A DNA stretch of 34,669 bases from Marivivens sp. (GTDB taxonomy: Bacteria > Pseudomonadota > Alphaproteobacteria > Rhodobacterales > Rhodobacteraceae), in the NCBI GenBank assembly GCA_024642145.1, contig JAHEBS010000005.1:1-34669 (forward strand), read 5' to 3'. The notes under the pieces were generated by a model. That model had not been told where the DNA came from. It searched no databases and saw only the letters and a list, made by a program, of their open reading frames with translations. Both the position numbers and the translations under genes were made by a program. Positions 16,523 through 23,541 of the stretch are shown here, one piece after another. Position 1 is the stretch's first letter. Every line of letters begins with the position of its first letter.

Positions 16523-16552
16523 ATCGGGGCCTTGCTTTTGCAAGGTCCCGAT
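16523..16552 (+). terminator. Long hairpin between rpsK and rpoA (possible attenuator)
   Basis: A 13-bp uninterrupted stem with one G-T pair (16523-16535 with 16540-16552) closes a TTTT loop, 12 bases after the rpsK stop. The trailing sequence TCGTCATTTTTG is T-rich but interrupted, so it may be a leaky terminator or an RNase processing site that separates ribosomal protein from RNA polymerase alpha expression. Confidence 0.55.
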
Positions 16553-16618
16553 TCGTCATTTTTGAACCTCGGGCGTCCGCCGTTTGGACATGGCAGGCGG
16601 ACTGGTATGGAGGGACAC

Positions 16619-17635
16619 ATGATCCACAAGAACTGGGCTGAACTGATTAAGCCGGCGCAACTCGATGTCCGTCCGGGCAACGATCCCATGCGTCAGGCGA
16701 CGCTGGTCGCCGAACCGCTGGAGCGTGGCTTTGGCCTGACGCTCGGCAACGCGCTGCGCCGCGTGCTGCTCTCGTCGCTTCAGGGCGCCGCGATCACCTC
16801 GGTGCAGATCGACAACGTCCTGCACGAGTTCTCGTCCGTCACGGGCGTCCGTGAAGACGTGACCGACATCGTCCTTAACCTCAAGGGCGTGTCGATCAAG
16901 ATGGACGTCGAAGGCCCCAAGCGCCTCACCGTTCAGGCCAAAGGCCCGGGCGTTGTGACGGCTGCCGACATCTCGGAATCGTCGGGCATCGAGATCCTGA
17001 ACAAGGATCACGTGGTCTGCCACCTTGACGACGGCGCGGATCTTTACATGGAACTGACCGTTGCGACGGGCAAAGGCTATGTCGCGGCTGACAAGAACAA
17101 GCCCGAGGATGCCCCGATCGGCATGATTTCGATCGATGCGATCTACTCGCCGGTCAAGAAAGTCTCGTACGAAGTTCAGCCCACCCGCGAAGGGCAGGTT
17201 CTGGACTACGACAAGCTGACCATGAAGATCGAAACCGATGGCTCGCTGACCCCCGAGGACGCCGTGGCCTATGCCGCCCGCATCCTGCAGGACCAGCTGG
17301 CGATCTTCGTCAACTTTGACGAGCCCGAAAGCGCGTCGTCCTCGTCGGCTGATGACGGCCTCGAGTTCAACCCGCTGCTCTTGAAGAAGGTTGACGAGCT
17401 TGAACTGTCGGTCCGTTCGGCCAACTGCCTCAAGAACGACAACATCGTCTATATCGGCGATCTGATCCAGAAAACCGAAGCCGAGATGCTCCGCACCCCG
17501 AACTTCGGCCGCAAGTCGCTGAACGAAATCAAGGAAGTGCTCTCGGGCATGGGCCTGCACCTCGGCATGGAAGTCGAAGAGTGGCCGCCTGAGAACATCG
17601 AAGAGCTGGCCAAGAAGTTCGAAGACCAGTTCTAA
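16619..17635 (+). CDS. rpoA: DNA-directed RNA polymerase subunit alpha
   Basis: The 338-residue subunit dimerises to nucleate the beta/beta' assembly. The N-terminal domain has [18 protein letters not shown] (about residues 36-53); the C-terminal domain has [19 protein letters not shown], with Arg266 at the place of the UP-element-binding Arg265 of E. coli, and [16 protein letters not shown] serine-rich acidic linker lies around residues 237-247. ATG 16619 follows GGAGGG; longer frames start inside the preceding hairpin. rplQ follows after a 116-base spacer. Confidence 0.97.
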   Translation: MIHKNWAELIKPAQLDVRPGNDPMRQATLVAEPLERGFGLTLGNALRRVLLSSLQGAAITSVQIDNVLHEFSSVTGVREDVTDIVLNLKGVSIKMDVEGPKRLTVQAKGPGVVTAADISESSGIEILNKDHVVCHLDDGADLYMELTVATGKGYVAADKNKPEDAPIGMISIDAIYSPVKKVSYEVQPTREGQVLDYDKLTMKIETDGSLTPEDAVAYAARILQDQLAIFVNFDEPESASSSSADDGLEFNPLLLKKVDELELSVRSANCLKNDNIVYIGDLIQKTEAEMLRTPNFGRKSLNEIKEVLSGMGLHLGMEVEEWPPENIEELAKKFEDQF

Positions 17636-17642
17636 GCCAATT

Positions 17643-17667
17643 CGGGAGGCGTCAACCACGCCTCCCG
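17643..17667 (+). other. Hairpin between rpoA and rplQ
   Basis: A 10-bp perfect stem (17643-17652 with 17658-17667) closes a CAACC loop, 7 bases after the rpoA stop. It is followed by CAATACCCGG, not a T-tract, so it is more likely a 3'-end stabiliser or processing signal than a terminator. A smaller palindrome GTAGC-C-GCTAC lies at 17697-17707 in the same spacer. Confidence 0.5.
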
Positions 17668-17751
17668 CAATACCCGGGCATTCCGCCCCAAGGAGAGTAG
17701 CCGCTACGCACGGCTGCCGGACAAAGTAAAAACGCTACTTAGGAGACCATC

Positions 17752-18177
17752 ATGCGTCACGCTCGCGGATACCGCCGCCTGAACCGGACCCACGAACACC
17801 GTAAGGCCCTCTGGGCCAACATGGCCGGTTCGCTCATCGAACACGAACAGATCAAGACCACCCTGCCGAAAGCGAAAGAACTCAAGCGCGTCATCGACAA
17901 GCTGATCACGCTCGGCAAGCGTGGCGACCTGCATGCCCGCCGTCAGGCTGCGGCGCAGTTGAAAGAAGACAAGGACGTTGCCAAGCTCTTTGAAGTGCTG
18001 GGCCCGCGTTACCAGGACCGTCAGGGCGGCTACTGCCGCGTGCTGAAGGCCGGTTTCCGCTATGGCGACATGGCGCCGATGGCGATCATCGAACTGGTGG
18101 ACCGCGATCCGGCCGCCAAGGGTGCCGCCGACAAGGCCCGTCTGGCCGCCGAAGAGGCGATGGCCGACGCAGAATAA
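17752..18177 (+). CDS. rplQ: 50S ribosomal protein L17
   Basis: The 141-residue product [20 protein letters not shown] is L17. The conserved core continues with [25 protein letters not shown] and [27 protein letters not shown]. The alanine/acidic tail after about residue 120 is usual in this order. TAGGAGA precedes the ATG. It is the last gene of the ribosomal supercluster and is closed by a strong terminator. Confidence 0.97.
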   Translation: MRHARGYRRLNRTHEHRKALWANMAGSLIEHEQIKTTLPKAKELKRVIDKLITLGKRGDLHARRQAAAQLKEDKDVAKLFEVLGPRYQDRQGGYCRVLKAGFRYGDMAPMAIIELVDRDPAAKGAADKARLAAEEAMADAE

Positions 18178-18202
18178 GATCCTTCGAGGGTCTGCAAACT
18201 TG

Positions 18203-18231
18203 AAAAGCCCCGCCCTACGGCGGGGCTTTTT
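18203..18231. terminator. Strong bidirectional terminator after rplQ
   Basis: AAAAGCCCCGCC (18203-18214) pairs with GGCGGGGCTTTT (18219-18230) across CTAC. On the + strand it is followed by TCATTTT. On the - strand the stem likewise ends in a T-run, so it can also stop transcription of the small reverse ORF at 18241-18423. Confidence 0.93.
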
Positions 18232-18240
18232 CATTTTGGC

Positions 18241-18423
18241 CTAGTTCGCGTTGACCTGCGCGCTGACGGGGCCTGCGGGAATCGGGCGCGGGTGGTTGGC
18301 GCAGGGCTGGTCCTCGCCAGACAGGTCGTTTGGCTGGGGTTGCAGGAACCGCAACAGGGCGCCCAGTTGCCCAGGTTCCAGCGTGCGCAGTCGGTTCACA
18401 AGGTCGGGGTCGGGGAATCGCAT
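18241..18423 (-). CDS. Small hypothetical protein, 60 residues
   Basis: An ORF of 60 codons begins with ATG 18423 behind AAGGA at about 6 bases. It ends just before a bidirectional terminator, which is good circumstantial support for a real small gene. The first half is amphipathic and Leu/Arg-rich (PDLVNRLRTLEPGQLGALLRF), the second half is Pro/Asn-rich without predicted structure. I do not recognise it. It is divergent from luxR with only 75 bases between the two starts, so they may share regulation. A different reverse frame (18215-18457) is a less likely alternative. Confidence 0.45.
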   Translation of the reverse strand: MRFPDPDLVNRLRTLEPGQLGALLRFLQPQPNDLSGEDQPCANHPRPIPAGPVSAQVNAN

Positions 18424-18464
18424 TCTCTATCCTTGTATTAGTCCCTCGTGCATACAATTTATGG

Positions 18465-18493
18465 TTGACGAGATTTCTGACAACTTGTCTAAA
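18465..18493 (+). promoter_or_regulatory. Candidate luxR promoter with palindrome
   Basis: TTGACG (18465-18470), a 17-base spacer and TCTAAA (18488-18493). The -35 matches five and the -10 four consensus bases. The perfect palindrome GACAA-C-TTGTC (18479-18489) overlaps the spacer and -10, a natural operator position. The expected start of transcription falls at or next to the luxR ATG (18499), which would make the mRNA leaderless. Confidence 0.4.
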
Positions 18494-18498
18494 AAGGT

Positions 18499-19110
18499 AT
18501 GTCTGTTCGGTCTGGTATTGATCTGTTCACCAACAAATTGGCCCAACTTGCGCCGGGCGGGTTCTTCTTTGCCCTGCACATCCGCTTTGCTCTGCCGCTC
18601 TTGCACCACCAGACCTATCCGCAAGGTTGGACCGATCTTTACACAGAGGAGGCCTATGCGCTCCGCGATCCGATTATAGCTTGGGGGTTCAGTCGGCTCG
18701 GCACATCCAGATGGAGCGAAATCGACATTCCAGACCCGTTCGACATCATCGGACAGGCGCGGGAGTTCGATATGGTGTATGGGGTCGCCATCTCTTGCGG
18801 CCCGATGAAATCGCGCACGATTGCCTCGGCATCGCGCGCGGATCGTGAATTCACGGATGATGAGATCGCCAAGATCGCGCGGATCATCGAACAGCTCCAT
18901 AACATCACGGAGCCCCCGAAATCTTTGACAAAAGCCCAAATCGAGGCCCTGAAGTGTATCGCGTCAGGGGATCGTCATGCAGCTGCCGCAGCACGATTGA
19001 AGATTTCGGAAAGCGCCCTGAAAGCGCGCCTATCCTCGGCCAGAACTGCCCTTCTGGCGAGGACAACTGCCGAAGCCATACAGCGAGCGAGGGACTATAG
19101 GCTGATGTGA
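18499..19110 (+). CDS. LuxR-family quorum-sensing regulator
   Basis: The 203-residue regulator has an autoinducer-binding domain (about residues 5-135) and a C-terminal LuxR helix-turn-helix (143-203). Trp44, Tyr48, Asp57, Pro58 and Trp72 reproduce the exact spacing of LuxR Trp57, Tyr61, Asp70, Pro71 and Trp85, so acyl-homoserine-lactone binding is likely. In the DNA-binding domain the nearly invariant Glu178 of LuxR is Gln147, while Leu151 and Gly157 match Leu182 and Gly188; the recognition helix reads SESALKARLSS. The N-terminus is about 13 residues shorter than LuxR. ATG 18499 is almost touching AAAAAGG, too close for a normal ribosome-binding site. luxI follows after 59 bases, so the two form a cognate pair. 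Confidence 0.85.
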   Translation: MSVRSGIDLFTNKLAQLAPGGFFFALHIRFALPLLHHQTYPQGWTDLYTEEAYALRDPIIAWGFSRLGTSRWSEIDIPDPFDIIGQAREFDMVYGVAISCGPMKSRTIASASRADREFTDDEIAKIARIIEQLHNITEPPKSLTKAQIEALKCIASGDRHAAAAARLKISESALKARLSSARTALLARTTAEAIQRARDYRLM

Positions 19111-19169
19111 CGTCCCCTCCGGATTCGACTTCTGGGTGATCTGCTCAACCCTGAAAGCTGGAGGCCAAA

Positions 19170-19760
19170 ATGCACAGCACGACAATTTCGTTCGCCAACA
19201 TGCACAACCATGGCGAGTTATTTGCTAATATTCTTCGCGCAAGGCGGGAATCTTTCATCGTCAAGAACCGCTGGGACCTGCCCGAAACCATGGGTATGGA
19301 ATTCGACCAGTATGATACTCCGGTTTCGCGTTGGCTGGCGGTGCATGACAACACGGGCCGCGTCATGGCGGGCGTCCGGCTGACCCCCACGACCGCGCGC
19401 TGCGGGATCTATAGCTACATGATCCGCGACGCCCAGCGTGGTCTGCTGGAGTCGATCCCGCAGGATCTGCTCTACACCGAGGCCCCTGTCGAAGAAGGCA
19501 CATGGGAGGTCACACGCGGTTTCGTGGCCCAAGGCATTCCCGCCGGCATCCGCCATCGTGTGCGGATGCGTCTGGTCATGCAGATGATGCGGACCTCACG
19601 CGAGGAAGGCATCCGGCGGATGCTGGCGCTCTTGCCGTCAAACTGGGGGCGGTGGGCGGCGCGCTGCAGTCTGGACATGGGCGCAGCGGGGCGAAACATG
19701 AATATGGGTGGCATCGACTATCAGGCGGTCTGGATCGATTTCTCCAGCCAGCTGCACTGA
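19170..19760 (+). CDS. Acyl-homoserine-lactone synthase (LuxI family)
   Basis: The 196-residue enzyme makes an N-acyl-homoserine lactone from S-adenosylmethionine and an acyl-ACP. The invariant residues of the family are recognisable: Arg25/26, Phe29, Trp35, Glu44, Asp46, Asp49 (GMEFDQYD), Arg69, Glu112 and Arg115 (WEVTRGF). Length is normal. The residue after RLTPTT, where a Thr or other residue influences 3-oxo specificity in some homologues, cannot be judged by eye, and the acyl chain is unknown. CTGGAGG precedes the ATG. It lies 37 bases upstream of rarA on the same strand. Confidence 0.93.
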   Translation: MHSTTISFANMHNHGELFANILRARRESFIVKNRWDLPETMGMEFDQYDTPVSRWLAVHDNTGRVMAGVRLTPTTARCGIYSYMIRDAQRGLLESIPQDLLYTEAPVEEGTWEVTRGFVAQGIPAGIRHRVRMRLVMQMMRTSREEGIRRMLALLPSNWGRWAARCSLDMGAAGRNMNMGGIDYQAVWIDFSSQLH

Positions 19761-19797
19761 CCTTTCCAAGCGCGGGGGCAACCCTTACCTTGGCGCC

Positions 19798-21126
19798 ATG
19801 CCGGACCTGTTCGACAATTTTTCAGGCGATGGAGCGGTTGGGGCTGGGCCCCGACCGCTGGCTGACCGTTTGCGCCCGAAAAAGCTGGACGAGGTCATCG
19901 GTCAGGAACAAATCCTCGGCCCCGAGGGGCCTTTGGGCGTCATGCTGGCCTCGGGGTCTCTGTCGTCGCTGATTCTCTGGGGGCCGCCTGGCGTGGGCAA
20001 GACCACCATCGCGCGGCTGTTGGCGGACGAGACGGATCTGCATTTCGAGCAGATCAGCGCGATCTTTTCCGGCGTGCCCGAATTGCGCAAAGTGTTCGAG
20101 GCCGCCAAACTGCGTCGCCGCCAAGGGCGCGGCACCTTGTTGTTCGTGGACGAGATCCATCGTTTCAACAAGGCACAGCAGGACGGGTTCTTGCCGCATA
20201 TGGAGGACGGCACGATCCTGCTGGTCGGCGCCACGACCGAAAACCCTTCGTTCGAGTTGAACGCCGCGCTTCTCAGCCGCTCGCAGGTTCTGGTGCTGAA
20301 CCGTCTTGGCCTTGCCGATCTGGAACGGCTGGCGCAACGGGCGGAAAAGGAAATTGGGCGTGCGCTGCCGTTGGATGGACCGGCGCGCGAGGCGCTTTTG
20401 TCCATGGCCGATGGTGACGGGCGGGCGCTTTTGAACCTGATCGAACAGATCGCGGCATGGAAAGTTGAAGGCAAGCTGGCCACCGCAGCATTGACCCAGC
20501 GGCTGATGCGACGCGCCGCGAAATACGACAAATCGGGCGAGGAACATTACAACCTGATCTCGGCCCTGCACAAATCCGTGCGCGGCTCGGACCCCGACGC
20601 GGCTCTTTATTGGCTGGCGCGCATGTTGGAAGGCGGTGAAGACCCGCGTTTTCTGGCGCGCCGCATCACACGCATGGCGGTCGAGGATATCGGCCTTGCC
20701 GACCCACAGGCCCAAGGCATCTGCCTGCAGGCTTGGGAAACCTACGAAAGGCTGGGCAGCCCCGAAGGCGAACTGGCCTTGGCGCAGGCGGTGGTCTATC
20801 TGGCGCTCGCCCCGAAATCGAATGCGGCCTATGCGGCATTTGGTGCCGCTTGGGCAGCGGCGAAAAAGACCGGATCGGAGCCTCCGCCCAAACATATCCT
20901 CAACGCACCCACGCGCATGATGAAAGATCAGGGATACGGCGCGGGATACGCCTATGACCACGACGCCGAAGACGGTTTTTCAGGGCAGAACTATTTCCCC
21001 GAAACCATGCGGCGCGGCATCTTCTATCAACCCGTCGATCGCGGTTTCGAGCGTGAGTTGAAGAAGCGGGTGGATTATTTCGCGGGATTGCGTGCGAAAC
21101 GGGGCGGAAAAGACCGCTCTGATTGA
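19798..21126 (+). CDS. rarA: Replication-associated recombination protein RarA (MgsA) AAA+ ATPase
   Basis: The 442-residue ATPase acts at stalled replication forks, with SSB as a partner in studied species. Walker A GPPGVGKT is at 62-69, Walker B LLFVDEIH at 114-121, sensor 1 GATTENPSFELN at 144-155, and an SRS motif with the probable arginine finger at 160-162. The C-terminal part has the RarA tetramerisation region (DPRFLARRITRMAVEDIGLADP). ATG 19798 gives the usual MPDLFDNF start, but no ribosome-binding site is evident; the longer frame runs into luxI. It may be cotranscribed with luxI. Confidence 0.95.
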   Translation: MPDLFDNFSGDGAVGAGPRPLADRLRPKKLDEVIGQEQILGPEGPLGVMLASGSLSSLILWGPPGVGKTTIARLLADETDLHFEQISAIFSGVPELRKVFEAAKLRRRQGRGTLLFVDEIHRFNKAQQDGFLPHMEDGTILLVGATTENPSFELNAALLSRSQVLVLNRLGLADLERLAQRAEKEIGRALPLDGPAREALLSMADGDGRALLNLIEQIAAWKVEGKLATAALTQRLMRRAAKYDKSGEEHYNLISALHKSVRGSDPDAALYWLARMLEGGEDPRFLARRITRMAVEDIGLADPQAQGICLQAWETYERLGSPEGELALAQAVVYLALAPKSNAAYAAFGAAWAAAKKTGSEPPPKHILNAPTRMMKDQGYGAGYAYDHDAEDGFSGQNYFPETMRRGIFYQPVDRGFERELKKRVDYFAGLRAKRGGKDRSD

Positions 21127-21157
21127 CTTCCTGCGCCAGAGGGGCCAAGGGAGCCGG

Positions 21158-21535
21158 ATGTTGAACACGCTTATCTCTGTGGCCCTTGGCGGGGCCATCG
21201 GCGCCTCGGCGCGCTACCTCGTCAATATTGGCGCGGGGCGGCTTTTGGGGCTGAACTTTCCTTGGGGCACGCTTGCGGTAAATATCGTCGGCTCGTTCCT
21301 GATGGGCGTGATCGCAACCTATTTCGGGCTGCGCGGCGGGCACCGTCTGGCACCCTTCATGATGACCGGCATCCTTGGCGGCTTCACCACGTTTTCGGCC
21401 TTTTCGCTGGATGCGGTGACGCTGTTTGAACGGGGCGAGTTCATGCAGTCGGGCGCCTATGTCGTGGCCTCGGTGGTGCTGAGCATCGGGGCGCTGGTGG
21501 CAGGCCTAATTTTGACGCGGATGGTATTGGCATGA
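21158..21535 (+). CDS. crcB: Fluoride channel CrcB/Fluc
   Basis: The 125-residue membrane protein has four hydrophobic helices and the family motifs GASARY (15-20), VNIVGSF with Asn42, and GGFTTFSAFSLD (74-85) containing the Phe/Thr residues of the fluoride pore. It exports F- as a dual-topology dimer. ATG 21158 follows AGGGAG; earlier in-frame codons overlap rarA. Its stop overlaps the rluC start as ATGA. No fluoride riboswitch was seen upstream, where rarA is coding. Confidence 0.93.
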   Translation: MLNTLISVALGGAIGASARYLVNIGAGRLLGLNFPWGTLAVNIVGSFLMGVIATYFGLRGGHRLAPFMMTGILGGFTTFSAFSLDAVTLFERGEFMQSGAYVVASVVLSIGALVAGLILTRMVLA

Positions 21536-22587
21536 GCAAGGTAGAACTACGCACTGTGGCCGAGGGCGAGGGCGATCAGCGTCTCGACCGCTGGCTGAAA
21601 AAGCAGTTCCCGCACCTCAGCCAGATCCGCATCGAAAAGATGTGCCGCAAGGGCGAGATCCGCATTGATGGTGGCCGCGTCAAACCGGGCGATCGCGTGG
21701 CGGACGGCCAGCAGGTGCGCATTCCGCCCCTTGCCCCTGAAGACAGCCGCCCGATCGAGGAATCGACGCCCCGCAACCGCGCCGCCAAATACATCAAAAG
21801 CGATGTCGAGATGATCCAGTCCGCGGTTCTGTGGATGGATGACCATATCATCGCCTTGAACAAACCCGCCGGCCTGCCGAGCCAAGGTGGCTCGGGGCAG
21901 GGCGACCGTCATGTTGACGGGCTCTCGTCGGCTCTGATGTTCGGCTACAAAGACAAACCCAAGCTGGTGCATCGTCTGGACAAGGACACATCGGGTGTTT
22001 TGCTGTTGGCCCGCACCGACCGCGTGGCCCGCGCCCTGTCCGAAGGTCTGCGTCACCGCAATGTGCGCAAGATCTATTGGGCGGCGGTCGCAGGGCGGCC
22101 TGAACCGCGCATGGGCTCGATCAAGTTCGGACTGCTCAAGACCGGCGGGCGGGGCGAGAATGAAAAGATGCGCTGCATCCACCCCCGCGAGGTCGACAAG
22201 ACCGAGGACGCCAAACGCGCCCACACCGACTATGCCGAAATCGAAAGCGCGGGTGGCCGGATGACATGGGTCGCGCTGGTCCCGATCACGGGTCGGACCC
22301 ACCAGTTGCGCGCGCATATGGCCGAGATCGGGCATCCGATCATTGGTGACGGCAAATACGGCGGATCGAGTCAGGAAAACTTGGGTGACGGTTGGGGCGC
22401 GGGCATTGGTGGCGACATCAGTCGCAAGCTGCACCTGCATGCACGCTCGATCAGTTTCGAGCATCCGATCACCAAGAAGATCATCACCCTGACCGCGCCC
22501 CTGCCGGACCACATGCAGCGCACGTGGGATTTCTTTGGCTGGAATCCGGCCGAGGCCGAGGCCGACCCCTTCAACCCCGAAGACTGA
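21532..22587 (+). CDS. rluC: 23S rRNA pseudouridine synthase, RluC type
   Basis: The 351-residue enzyme has an N-terminal S4 RNA-binding domain (about 15-75) and a RluA-family catalytic domain with HRLDKDTSG, whose Asp150 is the catalytic residue, plus the ITGRTHQLRAHMAEIGHPIIGD motif. RluC modifies 23S rRNA positions 955, 2504 and 2580 in E. coli; RluD is the main alternative, but the S4 sequence and overall form fit RluC better. It starts in the ATGA overlap with crcB. Confidence 0.88.
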   Translation: MSKVELRTVAEGEGDQRLDRWLKKQFPHLSQIRIEKMCRKGEIRIDGGRVKPGDRVADGQQVRIPPLAPEDSRPIEESTPRNRAAKYIKSDVEMIQSAVLWMDDHIIALNKPAGLPSQGGSGQGDRHVDGLSSALMFGYKDKPKLVHRLDKDTSGVLLLARTDRVARALSEGLRHRNVRKIYWAAVAGRPEPRMGSIKFGLLKTGGRGENEKMRCIHPREVDKTEDAKRAHTDYAEIESAGGRMTWVALVPITGRTHQLRAHMAEIGHPIIGDGKYGGSSQENLGDGWGAGIGGDISRKLHLHARSISFEHPITKKIITLTAPLPDHMQRTWDFFGWNPAEAEADPFNPED

Positions 22588-22643
22588 CCCCAGCGGTCAA
22601 GCCGCTCTGCCCCTGTCGCACGAGCGTCCTAGTGGAGAGCCTT

Positions 22644-23357
22644 ATGTCCGGCTGGAAAGCGAAACGGTTCTGGAAAGAAGCCAAGCCCGTGCTGCAAGAC
22701 ACGGGCTATGCCGTTCAACTGGATGGCCGTCCGGTTCGCACGCCCGCCAAGACGCCGCTGATTCTGCCGACATTGGCGCTGGCCGAGGCCGTCGCCGCCG
22801 AATGGGATGCACAGGACGGCGAGGTCAAACCGCTGAGCATGCCGCATACGCGCAGCGCCAATGCCGCCCTCGACAAGGTGCGCCCGCAACATGGCGCCGT
22901 GGCGGCGATGCTGTCTGAATACGGCGGCAGCGATCTGCTGTGCTATCGCGCAGTCGGCCCCGAGGCGCTGGCCGCACGCCAAGCCGCCGCATGGGACCCG
23001 CTCTTGGACTGGGCGCAGGGCAGATTCGGCGCGCGGCTTTTGACTGGCGCGGGCGTGATGCACATTGCGCAGGACCCCACGCTGTTGGCACGCTTTGACG
23101 CCGACGTTGCGGCCATCGACGATTTCGGCCTTGCCGCGTTCCATGACCTTGTTGCGATCTCGGGATCTCTGGTTGTGGGATTCGCGGTGATCGAGGGCAA
23201 ACTGGACAGCGCCGAGGCATGGGCCATCGCGCGGATCGACGAGATCTGGCAGGTCGAAACATGGGGCGAGGACGAGCTTTTTGCCGAATCCGAAGCGGCA
23301 AAGAGGGTCGCGTTTGACCATGCGGCAAGGTTCTACAACCTTAGCAGACCGACCTGA
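22644..23357 (+). CDS. ATP12-family F1-ATPase assembly chaperone
   Basis: The 237-residue protein belongs to the ATP12 family, which in mitochondria assists assembly of the F1 alpha subunit and is conserved in alphaproteobacteria. It shows KRFWKEAKPVLQDTGYAVQLDGRPVRTPAKTPL at the start, the SEYGGSDLLCYRA motif, and AFHDLVAISGSLVVGFAV in the C-terminal half. There is no signal peptide. ATG 22644 follows GGAGAG; the longer frame overlaps rluC without family similarity. It follows rluC by 56 bases and is the last gene of this run. Confidence 0.92.
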   Translation: MSGWKAKRFWKEAKPVLQDTGYAVQLDGRPVRTPAKTPLILPTLALAEAVAAEWDAQDGEVKPLSMPHTRSANAALDKVRPQHGAVAAMLSEYGGSDLLCYRAVGPEALAARQAAAWDPLLDWAQGRFGARLLTGAGVMHIAQDPTLLARFDADVAAIDDFGLAAFHDLVAISGSLVVGFAVIEGKLDSAEAWAIARIDEIWQVETWGEDELFAESEAAKRVAFDHAARFYNLSRPT

Positions 23358-23423
23358 GCGTCATTTATCGCAAGTAACGGTCGATCTGACGTCGATCAGA
23401 CCAAATTGAAAGGGGCGATGGAC

Positions 23424-23453
23424 TTGACCTGCCCCCAATAATCTTCGCATTCT
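23424..23453 (+). promoter_or_regulatory. Weak candidate promoter for the aap operon
   Basis: TTGACC (23424-23429) is a good -35, but the -10 (CATTCT, 18-base spacer) is poor, so an activator or a different promoter may be involved. Upstream lies TCTGA-CGTCGA-TCAGA (about 23385-23400), a possible operator. Two small hairpins, at 23480-23494 and 23507-23523, precede the aapJ ribosome-binding site. Confidence 0.25.
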
Positions 23454-23541
23454 TCGAGTTAGAAGGTAAAACTTCATCCGCCGGCCCAACCGGCAAAACA
23501 AAAGGCCCGCCCATAAAGGGCGGACATAGGGAGAGATACAT

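Noticed and set aside
18215-18457. 80-codon reverse frame overlapping the rplQ terminator
   Set aside because: It reads through the terminator stem, is Arg/Pro-rich and lacks a ribosome-binding site; the 60-codon frame at 18241-18423 is better supported.
19130-19150. Possible lux box GGGT-N10-ACCC upstream of luxI
   Set aside because: Only four-base arms are symmetrical; this is not distinguishable from chance.
23507-23523. CCGCCC-ATAAA-GGGCGG before aapJ as a terminator of the ATP12-family gene
   Set aside because: There is no T-tract, and it lies in the aapJ leader about 150 bases beyond the upstream gene.
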